From NCBI GenBank assembly GCA_963556195.1, contig OY744522.1:33874443-33938442 (forward strand): a DNA stretch of 64,000 nt. Reading direction: 5' to 3'. A program made the position numbers and the translations under genes. This document shows positions 37,110 through 47,762 of the stretch, in pieces. The notes under the pieces were generated by a model. The model was not told the DNA's origin. It worked only from the letters and a program-made list of their open reading frames with translations, and made no database searches. Within the stretch, counting starts at the first letter, position 1. Every line of letters begins with the position of its first letter. The stretch comes from Sepiola atlantica. Its lineage: Eukaryota > Mollusca > Cephalopoda > Sepiida > Sepiolidae.

Positions 37110-37926
37110 ATAAATAAAAGTTTTTACTGTAATTCAACTTCCAACCGATTTTCGATACAACCACTTTCTCTATGCCTTTCTCACTGCAATCCAAATCACA
37201 TCTCCCGCTTCACAGCTGTCCTCTTCATTCATATCAGCTGATCTCCACATATGCAAATCAGACACCACCATAAAAACCTTCACTTATGAAGAGAAGCTCT
37301 TTACCCGGCAGACACGACATGCGAAGCACCTCATTTTTTTTCCTGCCGGTGAGTGTTCCTCTTTATTGTCACAGGGTGGAACTTCTACCAATGGATCTCA
37401 GGAAAGGCGCTTTTTCTCAAAAGAAAGGATAAATCGTCTGGCATAGTTTTTCCAGACAAACGCAGAAGATATTTGTCTTCATCAAGAGATGTCGACAGTT
37501 CTATCGATTGTCTCATCTACCAGAAGATGTGATCTAGACAAGTTCAAAGATTTCTGTTTGATAACTAGCTTGAATAGAATCACAAACTTTTCTTGAGCAA
37601 AACTCTACCACACTTCAGCATGTTGCTGAGCTGATGGGACTAAATGATGACTGGTTTAGGCAACTTGTCTGAAGAATGCTTGAAAGCAAATAACAAAGAC
37701 ATTCGAAATTATTTACAGTTTTTATCTAGAAAACCATCCCAACAAATCAACTAACTGGTGTGATGAGCACTTTTAGATTTTATGTAGATTCTCTAACCTT
37801 TTTTCTATAGGACACACAAAAACACACACACTGAGTTTTATATGTGCAAGATTCATGACAAGTTGAAACTGGCTTGTGAAGAGATGCCCTGAGTTGCATT
37901 AAAAATAGAGAAATTGAATTTCTTAC
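37110..37926. other. Intron sequence next to KMT5A exon c
   Basis: The stretch 37140-37700 has moderately even composition but no open frame or motif that I can name. It may be an old pseudogene or element. Confidence 0.35.
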
Positions 37927-37986
37927 CTTGAGACCTTCCTCTCTTTTATCAAGAATGGCAGATTCAATTGCTTCAGATTTCTTAAC
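37927..37986 (-). CDS. KMT5A: KMT5A exon c: pre-SET alpha-helical linker
   Basis: This is a 60 bp micro-exon (20 codons, phase 0 at both ends) encoding VKKSEAIESAILDKREEGLK. It aligns with the vertebrate segment that precedes the SET core (the SEERKRIDELIESGKEEGMK region). The acceptor is GTCTTGATAG and the donor is AAG|GTAAGA. It is too short to be found by an ORF scan and was located because the degron exon and the SET exon both end or begin in phase 0. It lies between introns of 9.4 and 13.6 kb. Confidence 0.9.
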
Positions 37987-38330
37987 CTATCAAGACAAAA
38001 TATGGCATTAATAGTTTTGCAAAAGAAAGAAAACAAAATCTTAAACATTTCTCAAAATGTAACCCATTGATTGATGGGACAACAGTGACGATTTCTTGCA
38101 CTGTCACCATTTTGCTCAACAGTAAGCAATAGGTCATGATGGGACACAAAGAAAAGTTTAATGTAACGTAAGGGATTTGTTTTTTCTCTTTATCCAAACA
38201 TAGCGGTCTATGCTCGAGTTGGGGAATGCAAATGAAAGGAGTCAAGTGAAAAGAGGAATTCAGTACGATTGAGGCAAGAGAGCACGTAAGATTTCTATAG
38301 TTTGGTGGATATTTGTGTGTGTGTGTGTGA

Positions 38331-38490
38331 GTGGAAGATAAGGAGGAAGAAAGAGGGTGGAAGATAAGGAGGAAGAAAGAGGATGGAAGAGAGAGGGAGG
38401 AAGAGAGAGGGAGGAAGAGAGAGGGAAGAAGAGAGAGGGAAGAAGAGAGAGGGAAGAAGAGAGAGGGAAGAAGAGAGAGGGAGAAAGTTG

Positions 38491-38518
<28 letters not shown>
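38331..38518. repeat. GGAAGAGAGAGG-type purine array and poly(A)
   Basis: Imperfect 12-19 bp purine units followed by ~26 A. The charged frames on the plus strand are repeat artefacts. Confidence 0.9.
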
Positions 38519-38519
<1 letters not shown>

Positions 38520-38522
<3 letters not shown>

Positions 38523-39600
38523 GAGGGTTTTGATATATTTGGGATTTAAAACTTGCAAATCCCCCATAAAATTCATTGGTAAGCTAGTGTATATTGTTTT
38601 GAAAAAAATCTCATTATTTAAATTACTTCTAGATGACACAACAGCCGGGAATTTACAAAATTCAAGAAATTATTACATAAATTATGATGGACAAAAAAAT
38701 CATCGGCTTAAGTGATATTTATATTTGGTTTTTAATGATTATTATTTTTTTCTTTCTATTATAATAATAATGACATGGCTTATTGTTTAATCACATTAAC
38801 CTTTAGTTATTAAATACTAGGAACCAATGTAAATGAATTGTTAGAAGAATTTAACCCACAAATCGCAGGATGAGGCGGATTTAGGCCTTTAAAAAGGCAT
38901 TGGAAATGGTGTTGGATTCGATTGATTTTCTTTTACGGCTCAACTGTTGTTGGATCATTTACAGCCACTTGAAGTTTCATGAATATGAACTTCTTTTGTG
39001 ACATTTTCTAGAGAAATCTAAAGAGTTGTGTTTCTTTTAAGTATCTTGTAATTTGGTTAGGTGTTATTTTTTTTTTAAAACAATGGATTAATATTTACTT
39101 CTTTGAAAAATTTGTTTTGTGTGTTTGTATTTTTTGCACTCGATCATTAGGTGTTTTTCTGTTATTTGCAAAATGTGCACCTGGGTGCAGCCTCAAGCAA
39201 ATATGCATGTATTAGTCTTGTGCGACCAATTCGGATTCTGGTTAACACAAAGTTTTTTCTTCATCCTAATAGATTTTTTTAGTTTTTGTTTTAATTATAG
39301 GTTAGTGTTCATAAAGTTTGTTCTAGAGGTACATGTCCCACATTGTTTGCCATTTTCTTCTGGTATATTCTTTTATTTTCCCTTTTAAGTTTGTATTTTT
39401 TTTTTTTTTTTTTTTTTTAACTCGCGACCATCGCACGAGTATATTTCAAAAGGATTCTTTATTTTGATTAATTCAACAGAAGCGTTGTTTTCCTTCTTTC
39501 GTCAGGTAAAAAAAAAAAAAATATTTAACGACATTTCGGGCACGTCTACTTCACTTATGTGTCACTATTTTGTTCATACAAGTGGAATTCTTGTTTTATA
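38520..39600. other. AT-rich intron sequence
   Basis: No gene recognised. A T run is at 39397-39419. Confidence 0.4.
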
Positions 39601-39607
39601 CTTCACC

Positions 39608-40035
39608 AACAACATCTTGATAAGCAACTCACTGGTAATGTATGACATTCGTACATGCTTAAGTGGAAACGACATCAGCCCTAGTTAGATGGGAACGGTG
39701 GAGGTCTTGGACTGCCAAAAGTGTTCAAGTTGGTAAAGGATAGGCATCCAGCCGTAAAATTGCCTTAAATACAATGTCTAGTCGAAATACAGCAGGAAAA
39801 AAGAAAGGCAGTGCCAGTAGCACTAATGCTGCTGGTAATGTCTTGGGCTTCGTAGATCCCAGGATGCGTGGATCTTCAGGGCCTATGGATTCCATCAAGC
39901 CTTGCCAAAGACAGGAGTGGAGAGGAAGACTTAGATTTCGAGACTAGACAATCAGGCCCCACCCTCATCAGAGGATTAATTGTGGCCTGATTCAACAAAT
40001 AAACCGGTTGATGATGATGATGATGATGATGATGA
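39608..40035 (+). mobile_element. Young ~0.43 kb insertion, copy 1, (GAT)n tail
   Basis: This is nearly identical to 50636-51115: I see two base differences outside the microsatellite, at TGACATT[C/T]GTACATG and GGATG[C/T]GTGG. It contains GGATAGGCATCCAGCCGTAA, a block typical of repeats I associate with cephalopod genomes, and ends in ACCGGTTGATGATGATGATG, as expected for an element mobilised by RTE machinery. An internal 57-codon ORF (39774-39947) begins MSSRNTAGKKKGSASSTNAA. Confidence 0.85.
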
Positions 40036-40774
40036 TATTGAATTTTAATGTGTCATATCCATGTGTCAGTCTTTTCATTGCTTCGTATACAAACATGGCT
40101 TGGTATCCAATCTAGAACAATTATCTTTTTGGTTTCAGTTATTTTATGATATTGATTTATTATGTTTGCGATGTAAGGATGGTTGGGTTCTCCGCACATG
40201 GCCATAAGGCAGAACAAAGAATCTGTATATACAATATATTTTTGTTTGTTTAAATTTTTTATGAACTTGAGTGCCATTTTTAAGGCTTGTAATTTGGCTG
40301 TGTATATTGGTGCATCATTAGGTTTTCTAATCTGAATACAATTTTGCCCATCTGTAAATGTTTCACTTGTTCCAGTTGCTCTCTTTCATTTGTTTGTATA
40401 TATTTCTTTGTAATAAGGGTATCTGTCTTTAGAGAAATATAGTTCTGGGAAATTGCTTCTGGATATTAAGTTATTTCTATTGTTTTTCTTGTGTTTGGTA
40501 ATGTTAAGTCAATGTCTACATTGGTTATTATTTATAGGGGTTGGTTGTTTATTTTGAGTGTAGCTATATCGTCAAAGTTTTTCATTGATTTGGGTTATTG
40601 CTTCTTTAATTCGACATCCAAAAGAGAGAATATGTGTTGGTTTGATCGTGTAGATTGTGGTTTAAAAGGTTCTTTTATGTTAGATTCATTGGGCTGCTTC
40701 GTCATTTTGACGCATATTTAAGAGCTAGCTTTTCTCATCTTAGATTTAAAATGTTTGCTTCCTTTCTGTACATC

Positions 40775-41050
40775 AGAGTGCAGTATCTGTTCCGATGGAT
40801 ACTACGCTCTGTTGACCAGTACCGTCTTGGCCTTCGGGTCTTGATTCTGCCAGTCTGAGGTACTGTCCTGTGCAGTTCTAGGACGTTTACCCTCACAGGC
40901 TTTGCCTTCTTACCCTTTGAGAAGGGGTTAGTTTATTGCTAATCGCCTGAGGCACCCCTACCGGGGAATGCCAACGGAGCTGCCCAGGCATTTTTTGACG
41001 GCCAAAGCGCTCTTCTTTCTCTAGGGCGCTGGCTTTTCAAATCCCACTTG
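40775..41050 (+). mobile_element. U2-headed SINE, copy 3
   Basis: Starts within the U2-like head (GTGCAGTATCTGTTCCGATG) and runs through the GC-rich body, AGTTTATTGCTAATCGCCTG and the tRNA-like segment. It is truncated after the B-box-like TTTTCAAATCCCAC. This is the most divergent of the four headed copies. Confidence 0.82.
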
Positions 41051-41408
41051 ATAGTGTTTTGTGATTATTTTCCATATTATATTGCATGTTTTTTTTTATT
41101 TGGTTCAGTTATTTAATTGTGAAATGTAAGCTTTTCAATGTCTCCTTTTTACTTTGTTTTATTGTATATTGTGCTTTAACACGGGCCTCTCTGTATTTTG
41201 CCGATTGACTGGTGTTGGGGTTTTGGTTAAATATTCAGAGTGGCCCTTTTCCTGCTTTAACAGTTTCTTTACAAGTTTCTCTGAACAAAGAATTTGTTGA
41301 AGATTTTGGTATTGCTTTTGTAGCAATGTTGATTACTGTTTGTGTGAAGCGTGTTCAAGGATCTTCATTTTTTTAAAGATATTCTCATCAATTTCTGTTT
41401 GGCATAAG

Positions 41409-41788
41409 TTGGTGAATGTTGTCCAATTGACTTTATCATATTATTGTTGGTGAATGTTGTCCAATTGACTTTATCATATTATTGTTGGTGAATGTTGTCC
41501 AATTGACTTTATCATATTATTGTTGGTGAATGTTGTCCAATTGACTTTATCATATTATTGTTGGTGAATGTTGTCCAATTGACTTTATCATATTATTGTT
41601 GGCGAATGTTGTCCAATTGACTTTATCATATTATTGTTGGCGAATGTTGTCCAATTGACTTTATCATATTATTGTTGGTGAATGTTGTCCAATTGACTTT
41701 ATCATATTATTGTTGGTGAATGTTGTCCAATTGACTTTATCATATTATTGTTGGTGAATGTTGTCCAATTGACTTTATCATATTATTG
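41409..41788. repeat. 38-bp tandem repeat, exactly 10 units
   Basis: The unit starts TTGGTGAATGTTGTCCAATT and ends GACTTTATCATATTATTG. Ten units are identical except that two carry GGCGAATG instead of GGTGAATG. The array has expanded inside the LINE coding region. Confidence 0.97.
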
Positions 41789-42303
41789 TGTGATTGGAGT
41801 TTTCATTTTGTTTGATGATTCATTTTGGATTTCGTGTTAATCGTTAAAAGTTGGTTCGGTTGTCTCCGTTGGTTCTAGACTTTTTGATCTGTTTTTGGCG
41901 AATGTTCCTGGATGCCTAGGTTGGGTAGGGTTTTTTTTGGGGGAAAGTTTGTTTGAAACTTTGTTTCCATTAATTTAAAATAATTTTGGTTTCGATCAAT
42001 TAGATACTGGTTTTTGATTTGGTAGTTTACCTCTCCCTGGGAGATTTTTCTTTTTGAATTGGCGCTGACCTTTCGTCACTTGTAGATGTTTTGTTTCGTT
42101 GATTTGATATTGGTGATAGAAAAGCTGGGGATATCTTGCATTTTTAGAGTAGGATTCAGCTGTGGTTGGAGGTTCTCAGTAGGGCTTGATTGATAGGTGT
42201 GTCAGGCTTTCCCTGGGGGACTTTATTAAAACTCGTTTATTAGAGTTATCATTTCATAATGAGTCATTCCTGTTGGATCTGACAGATTTTTTTTTTAAAT
42301 TTA

Positions 42304-42635
42304 TCTACCTCCCACAAGGTAAGATGTGACACAATGTCGGGAAAATGGGATTAGATAAGCCAGCGCTCAAGAGGTGAGCACTCTGGCCATTTAAAAATTG
42401 CCTGGGCAGCCCCGTCGGCATTCCCCGGTAGGGGCGCCTCAGACAGTAAGCAATAAACTTACTCCTCCCCAAAGAGGGGAGGCAAAGCCTGGGAGGGTGA
42501 ACCTCCTAGAACTGCACAGGACAGACCCATAGACCGGCGTAAATCAAGCCCCGAAGGCCAAGACAATACTAGTCTATGAGGTGCAGTATCCATCGGAACA
42601 GATACTACACTTTGATCTTAGCCAAAAGGCCAAAT
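42304..42635 (-). mobile_element. U2-headed SINE, copy 4
   Basis: On the minus strand the U2-like head is complete from GGCCTTTTGGCTAAGATCAA through GTGTAGTATCTGTTCCGATG, then the body, tRNA-like segment and tail follow. The flanks repeat CAGATCTGACAGATT / ATCTGACAGATT (about 42278-42290 and 42636-42650), a plausible target-site duplication inside the LINE. Confidence 0.88.
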
Positions 42636-43479
42636 CAGATCTGACAGATTTTATTATATTTTTGGAGTTGGATTATTAGTGGCTTTTGTGACATTTGAAT
42701 AAGTAGGGAATGTTCCACTATTTCCCTTGTTTTTGGGAAATAAATATTTTTTTGTATATTTTATTTCTTCCAGAATTCACTCTTTTGAGTCAGCAGCATG
42801 ATTTTGGTGCAATTCATATATGGCCTGTCCTGCTTTCTCCACATCTTTTGCATATGGAGGGTCTGGACATTTTTCTTTATGATGCCCAAACCTTTGACAA
42901 TTGTAACACCTTAAGGATGTAAATTTCGACTTTTTTATGGTATATCCAATTTTTATTTTGGATTGTATGTTTGGTGTATTAAAAGTGAAAATATATTTAT
43001 TGGTGCTGATTGCGTTTTCATTTTTTTTGAATAGTGATTCTTTTGACGTCAGTCACATTTTGGCCTTTTCAGTTTGTCAACAAGAGAAGAGGATGAAAGT
43101 TCAGGACTTTGCACTACACCTTTAGATAAATTTAGCCATTTACGTGGGTAAGCTTTTATATTTAGTTTATCAAATTTGGTCCATTTTAATATTTCTTCCA
43201 TTTGGGATTTGTTTTTTGAGATTTCACCTAATAAGGCATTATTTAGTAATTTTTTTGAGGTAGGCTTTAATTTGGATAAAGATTTTTCTATCCTAAAAGG
43301 GGATAATTTTGTTATTGGAGTCTGTTCAATAGATTCTAATTTTATACAACTTGGGTAATTTTGAAAGGTAATAACAGTTTTGTTGTCAGAAAGATCTTCA
43401 ATTATCGAAACTGTTTGGAGTCGACGTGTGGTCGCTTGATGGATTTTTTTAGATGCCATATAAATTTTTAGTTTTCTTC

Positions 43480-44330
43480 ACTACTCCTACCCTCCACTTC
43501 TGCATCCAATTTAATTGGAAGTACCAAAAGAGAAACACATTCACTCTTGTAGGACAAGGCTATAGGAGTGGTATACTTGTATTTATCGGGAGCCACAAGC
43601 ACCTGTAATTTCTAAGTCCTGCTGACCAAGTCCCAGAGCGACTTCAGAGGGGTATACATTCATTTTGTGACTCATCCCCTAAATCAACTGACACTTGCCA
43701 CCACCTAATAACACTCATGTAGGATATGTTTTTTGTTCTTTTTCATTTTTGGATATGATTTTTGTTTATATATGATTTTTGTTTATATATTTAATTTCCT
43801 ACACAGACACACACATTATATATATATATATATATATCTTAGAAAGGGTTGACACATCTTAGAAACATTATTTCGTAAAGAATTTAGAATATTAAGTAAT
43901 GTATTTTTTTTTTAAATGTATATATATATATATTAGTGATGGATAGTTCCAATATCCTCCCTTCCGATTCCGATACAATTACAGATTCTATTCTAAATTC
44001 CTGATTCAATTACTGTTTCCGATTCCAAAACATATACCAAAGTTATGTTAAAAAAAAATCAACTAATAATTTGTTTCCGTCAGTTTTTTTTTTTAGTATA
44101 ATATTGCTGGAATAAAATCTATAAAAAAACGGATATGTTCATTTTTTTTTTTGCATCCCACTGATAAGTTATAAAAACAATAAACATTACTGAACTTTTT
44201 CTAGATAAAAAAAACTTTATTAATTAATAATTAATTAATGAATGTTTATTTTCATTTTAAAGAAACAAACATTTTTTCGTAAATGAATTTAATTAACAAT
44301 TTTCAAAGGGAGGAGAAAAAAGATTATAAT
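43480..44330. other. Intron sequence, LINE 5' flank and AT-rich DNA
   Basis: 43480-43720 has more even composition and may be the 5' UTR of the adjacent minus-strand LINE. After that, TA microsatellite and AT-rich DNA with no gene. Confidence 0.35.
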
Positions 44331-44370
44331 GCTTAAGTTTCGGAATTTTTTAGATGAGGGTTAATAATTT

Positions 44371-44754
44371 GTAGAATTTGGTATATTCGGACTACTGTTC
44401 TCATCTTGAGTGCAGACAAGGACCCGTGGCGGAGTGAATATAATACTATGTAAAATTCAGTTCTAAATGACAGTCATCTGAAGGTCGAAGGTTCAATCCT
44501 CAGTGCAGGCGATACAAAGAATTGCGAATTACTGAAGACTTCTTCCCAGTCATGGCAGATGGAACGAGAGCATGCTACCCCCGTGGAGTTAATAAAGGGT
44601 TCTGTTCAAAATTCCGTACAGATTCCCAAGTTTGACAGAAAGATTCCCGAGTTCGACAAAGTACACCTGAAGAAAGTCGGAGGTTACATCGGCCGAAACG
44701 TTGTGATAAAAACACCCAAGATAAGAACAGTAGTCCGAATATACCAAATTCTAC
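44371..44754. mobile_element. Inverted-end element enclosing a tRNA-like promoter
   Basis: The left end GTAGAATTTGGTATATTCGG, followed by ACTACTGTTCTCATCTTG, is the mirror image of the right end ending ATACCAAATTCTAC. Between them lies a tRNA-like module (44420-44512): A box-like GTGGCGGAGTGA and B box GGTTCAATCC. A right-hand block then carries CACCTGAAGAAAGTCGGAGG and CATCGGCCGAAACGTTGTG. The same right-hand block occurs at 48573 and 62446. Confidence 0.75.
44420..44512 (+). promoter_or_regulatory. tRNA-like Pol III promoter (SINE head)
   Basis: An A-box-like GTGGCGGAGTGA at 44426 and a B box GGTTCAATCC at 44490 are spaced ~55 bp apart, as in tRNAs with a long variable arm. No full cloverleaf is evident, so this is a tRNA-derived SINE head and not a tRNA gene. 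Confidence 0.6.
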
Positions 44755-45384
44755 AAAAAATGCTTAAATTTTAAAATATTTGAAAAGAAATACAAATTTT
44801 TTTAGTTCACAAAACATTAAGAAAAACGTGTTTGTTTTTGTTTACGATTTTGTTTTACGAACTAAACTATATTGTACGTATATTTTACAAAGAATGACAA
44901 TTATTATATCTCAATTATAGAGAAAAAAAATTACAGAGAAATCTAGAAAGAAATAAAGTAAACAAAATACCAATTTTACTTATCGGACACATTTTTAGGT
45001 TTAATTATGAATGTTTAATTGTTTAGGTTTAATTATGAATGTTCTCAATTAAATAACAGAAACTTTCCTTTCATTTCTGTTATTGGCAAGAATTTCATTT
45101 GTACAAAATATTTTTACAAAACATCCATGTACCTAATTTCACAAAAATATGTTATATTTTTAAATAAATAATTCCAAGTGCAGTGTTCTGATACTACACT
45201 TTATCTTTTCTGTCTGAAGGAGAAATCCTTCTAGACTGAGGCAATTTTTAGTTTTGTTCTAATTCAGAGTGCCCCTTTTTGGAGAGCTGGATTCCCCACA
45301 TTAAAAACAAACATTGTGTCTAACCCTGCTATCATGGGGAAACAATTAAATAGGATCACACGTAACACCTTCAACTAAACCCCC

Positions 45385-45489
45385 CCCCTTCCAAAATGAG
45401 ATTCTACTTTTTTTTTTTAGGCGATTATGTGTAAACATCCTGAAAAACTTGGCAGAAAAAAAAAAAAAGAAAAAAAAAAAACCATTATT

Positions 45490-45525
<36 letters not shown>
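45385..45525 (+). repeat. Solo end of the 34592-type element plus (TA)n
   Basis: AAATGAGATTCTAC, TTAGGCGATTATGTGTAAAC and CCTGAAAAACTTGGCAG match the left end at 34592. A-rich DNA and a TA run follow. No right end was seen. Confidence 0.65.
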
Positions 45526-45526
<1 letters not shown>

Positions 45527-45539
45527 GATAGAGAGAGAG

Positions 45540-46330
45540 TGTGTGTGTAATGTTTTTTCTCATTATTCAGTTTCTAAATGTGGCTGTTTATGCGTCTGAT
45601 GAGACCTATCTAGGTCAAAATAATTTATAATGTTGACAGCCTTAATGTGTGTTTTGTTTATTTCTTTTAAATTTATTCCTGCTCTGTTAATAAGTACATT
45701 GAGCTCGGATTCACATCGAAACCATTCAACTCTGCACACACACACACACATATATAAAATATATATACATACATTTTTATGTTGGCAAATTTTCAGTCTT
45801 TCACGTAGTCTCAAAGGAGTGAACTTGTGTCTAGTCAATGGAAGGAAAATGTAACAAGTGAATTACTAAACGGTTTCCATAATATTAATAACCAAGAATC
45901 ACTTTATTATTAGTCTTTAATTTTATTGCCTTCTATCTCCACCCAAAATCCTCTTTTTATACCTTTAGAAATTTTGTTTTATAACCACACAAACATGGAA
46001 ACTCAAAATCAAAGAACTGACGACAAAGTGTGTTCTCGCACAAAGCCACGAAAATCTTTAAATTCACTAATACCTAATTCAACTTCACACCAAGCCTTTC
46101 ATGTTTAAAGTTCAAAAGGTTTGGGTTTTTTTTCACATTTTTTGGCCACCTCTTGTAAGATTGTTCACCACTATATAAAATAAATTGAAAAACAGTTTTT
46201 ACATCTTACTTTTAATTATATTATCAATGATGTTTGTGAATATTTTTCTTAACAAAAAAGGTTTTATTTAATTTTTAAACATTTTCAGAACTGTGTTCAT
46301 TTAAAGGTTATTAAGCGAATTTATATATGA
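45540..46330. other. Intron sequence without recognised features
   Basis: Short CA and TA runs near 45736-45765. No gene. Confidence 0.4.
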
Positions 46331-46345
46331 CATAATGATTGTGAC

Positions 46346-46590
46346 ACACCGGTTCCCGCCAGATCATTAAAGTTAAGCAACATTGAGCCTGGTCAGTATT
46401 AGATGGGTGACTATTTGAGAATACCAGGCGCTGTATGTGGACGCCTAGCTATGGGCAAATAGTGTCGCCAACCCGCAGTGCCTAGCGTGGTGACTATGGC
46501 AAAAAACCCTGGATACCAGTCACCAATAAGGAAACGAGGAAGGTGTTCCTCCTCCAAGAGTGATGAAAACCCCTGATGGTGATAAAGCGA
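46346..46590 (+). mobile_element. 5S-rRNA-headed SINE (SINE3 type)
   Basis: 46346-46435 aligns with 5S rRNA from its middle onward: CACCGGTTCCCGCCAGATCA, AGTTAAGCAACATTGAGCCT (box A region), GATGGGTGACTATTTGAGAA (box C region) and CAGGCGCTGTA. A non-5S tail follows (CTAGCTATGGGCAAATAGTG to GATGGTGATAAA). The first ~28 nt of 5S and many conserved bases are missing, so this is a SINE derived from 5S and not a functional rRNA gene. Confidence 0.85.
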
Positions 46591-46894
46591 ATTCATGCAA
46601 AGTTTCACATTTTTAACATTAGTAAAATAAATTTACATCGTATTTTGACGTTATTATGAGCTATGGATTTTAGTTTTACTAATAGTTTAAAAACAATAAA
46701 TATTGATCATTAGTACCAACAATGGTAAGTTAAGTTAAAAAAAATTTTTTAAACTAAAATAATTGTTTTTGGAATTGGAATTAGGCTCAAATTTTTCAGA
46801 TTCCGATATCCAAAAAAGTTCTGATTTTTTTTTATTCCCAATTCCGATTAATTGTCCTAACAGTAATATATATATATATATATATACATGCATA

Positions 46895-47215
46895 CACACA
46901 CATTATATATGTTCCTGTGATATTGTGAGTGTTAGGTCTTGACATTACTAGTCAATTGATCGGATCGGGCCTCTCTGACCGCCCATCTAACTAGAGTAAG
47001 GGTCAAAGTGAAGTGTTGCCGCCAATGACCTTTTAGTTAACTTAGTCATTGGCTGCTCAGTCACCAGGATCCCGTCCTCGGGTATCACGGGTCGCCACCC
47101 ACAGCAAACAGGTGGCTTCATTGGGTGGGGGAGTCTTACCACTCTGCAGAGGTTCAGTTAATGAATTCTACAGGTGCAGTTGACAGCCGACAGAAATGGT
47201 GTTAAAAAAATAAAC
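46895..47215. other. GC-richer unidentified block
   Basis: This stretch is compositionally distinct from its AT-rich flanks (e.g. GATCGGATCGGGCCTCTCTG, CACCAGGATCCCGTCCTCGG). No ORF or known motif. It could be a SINE or LTR fragment. Confidence 0.3.
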
Positions 47216-47365
47216 ATCTTATTTTCTTTCCACACAAATTCTTTGATAGATTTTCAATCTAAACACTGAATCTGACTTTCAGACCATTTAATGATTTACT
47301 TTCAAATCGAATTGCTTTCTTTTTCCAACAACAACAACAAAAAAAAAGTAAATAAAAAAATTTAC

Positions 47366-47465
47366 CTCTAAACAACTTTTAGTTTGCCTGCTACTCCTCC
47401 TGACGGGAAAATAATCTGTTACAGTTGTCTGCCCTTGACTATGACTGGTATTGTTGAGGTTATTC
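47366..47465 (-). CDS. KMT5A: KMT5A exon b: PIP-degron and basic linker
   Basis: This 100 bp exon has acceptor TTTTCAAACAG and donor GAG|GTAAAT. It encodes about 33 residues, including QTTVTDYFPVRR and RSSRQTKSCLE. The vertebrate counterpart (TDFYPVRRSSRKSK) is immediately recognisable, which ties this short exon to KMT5A. The exon ends in phase 0 and joins the next exon at Glu|Val. The remaining codons are polar (Asn, Ser, Gln rich). It is separated from its neighbours by introns of 4.0 and 9.4 kb, both packed with repeats. Confidence 0.92.
47396..47431 (-). other. PIP-degron encoded in KMT5A
   Basis: The twelve residues QTTVTDYFPVRR satisfy the PCNA-interacting-peptide degron pattern: Gln, two residues, an aliphatic residue, the Thr-Asp specificity pair, two aromatics, and a basic residue four positions after the aromatic pair. 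In vertebrates this arrangement recruits CRL4-Cdt2 on chromatin-bound PCNA and destroys the enzyme in S phase. The motif is read directly from the sequence. The regulatory consequence in this animal is inferred. Confidence 0.85.
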
Positions 47466-47762
47466 CTGTTTGAAAAGTAAAACAGCATTATTTTAAGACT
47501 AATTGGAGTACCTGTTCCAAGATGTGTCCAGAATAATAAAACATACTTGGGAACTTTAATAAGTGCAAGAGATCAGAACCCAAAAGACTTCCAAATAATC
47601 ACAAAGATATTGATACAGAATTTGTTTTAGCGTATTTCCGGGCACCACAAATTTTCAGGTCTTCCCCTCTCCCCAGTGTTTCTTGAGCGCTAAAGAATTA
47701 GAGTATTCAGCTCTTTCTTATTCAGCATATACCACTTGCCAAGTGTAATACTGTATTATTAT

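Larger units (their letters stand above)
40050..43460 (-). pseudogene. RNase-H-bearing LINE (I/Jockey-like), nested and decayed
   Basis: Read 5' to 3' on the minus strand. ORF1 starts at 43459 (136 open codons, MASKKIHQATTRRLQTVSI, lysine rich) and, after a frameshift, contains the zinc knuckle CYNCQRFGHHKEKC (about 42866-42910). The post-endonuclease segment NWTTFTNLCQTEIDENIF lies near 41375-41430. An RNase H domain sits at the 3' end (about 40345-40053: NDAPIYTAKLQALKMALKF, YIVYTDSLFCLMAM, WIPSHVCIRSNEK). Two U2-headed SINEs (42304 and 40775) and a 38-bp tandem array (41409) interrupt it. Most of the RT core is missing or too decayed to read. Confidence 0.78.

Noticed and set aside
41409..41788. 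CRISPR-like array
   Set aside because: Units are directly adjacent with no unique spacers, inside a LINE, in an animal genome.
46346..46435. A functional 5S rRNA gene
   Set aside because: The 5' end is missing, many conserved positions are changed and a SINE-like tail follows.
46411..46608. 65-codon minus-strand ORF
   Set aside because: It is the antisense of the 5S-derived SINE.
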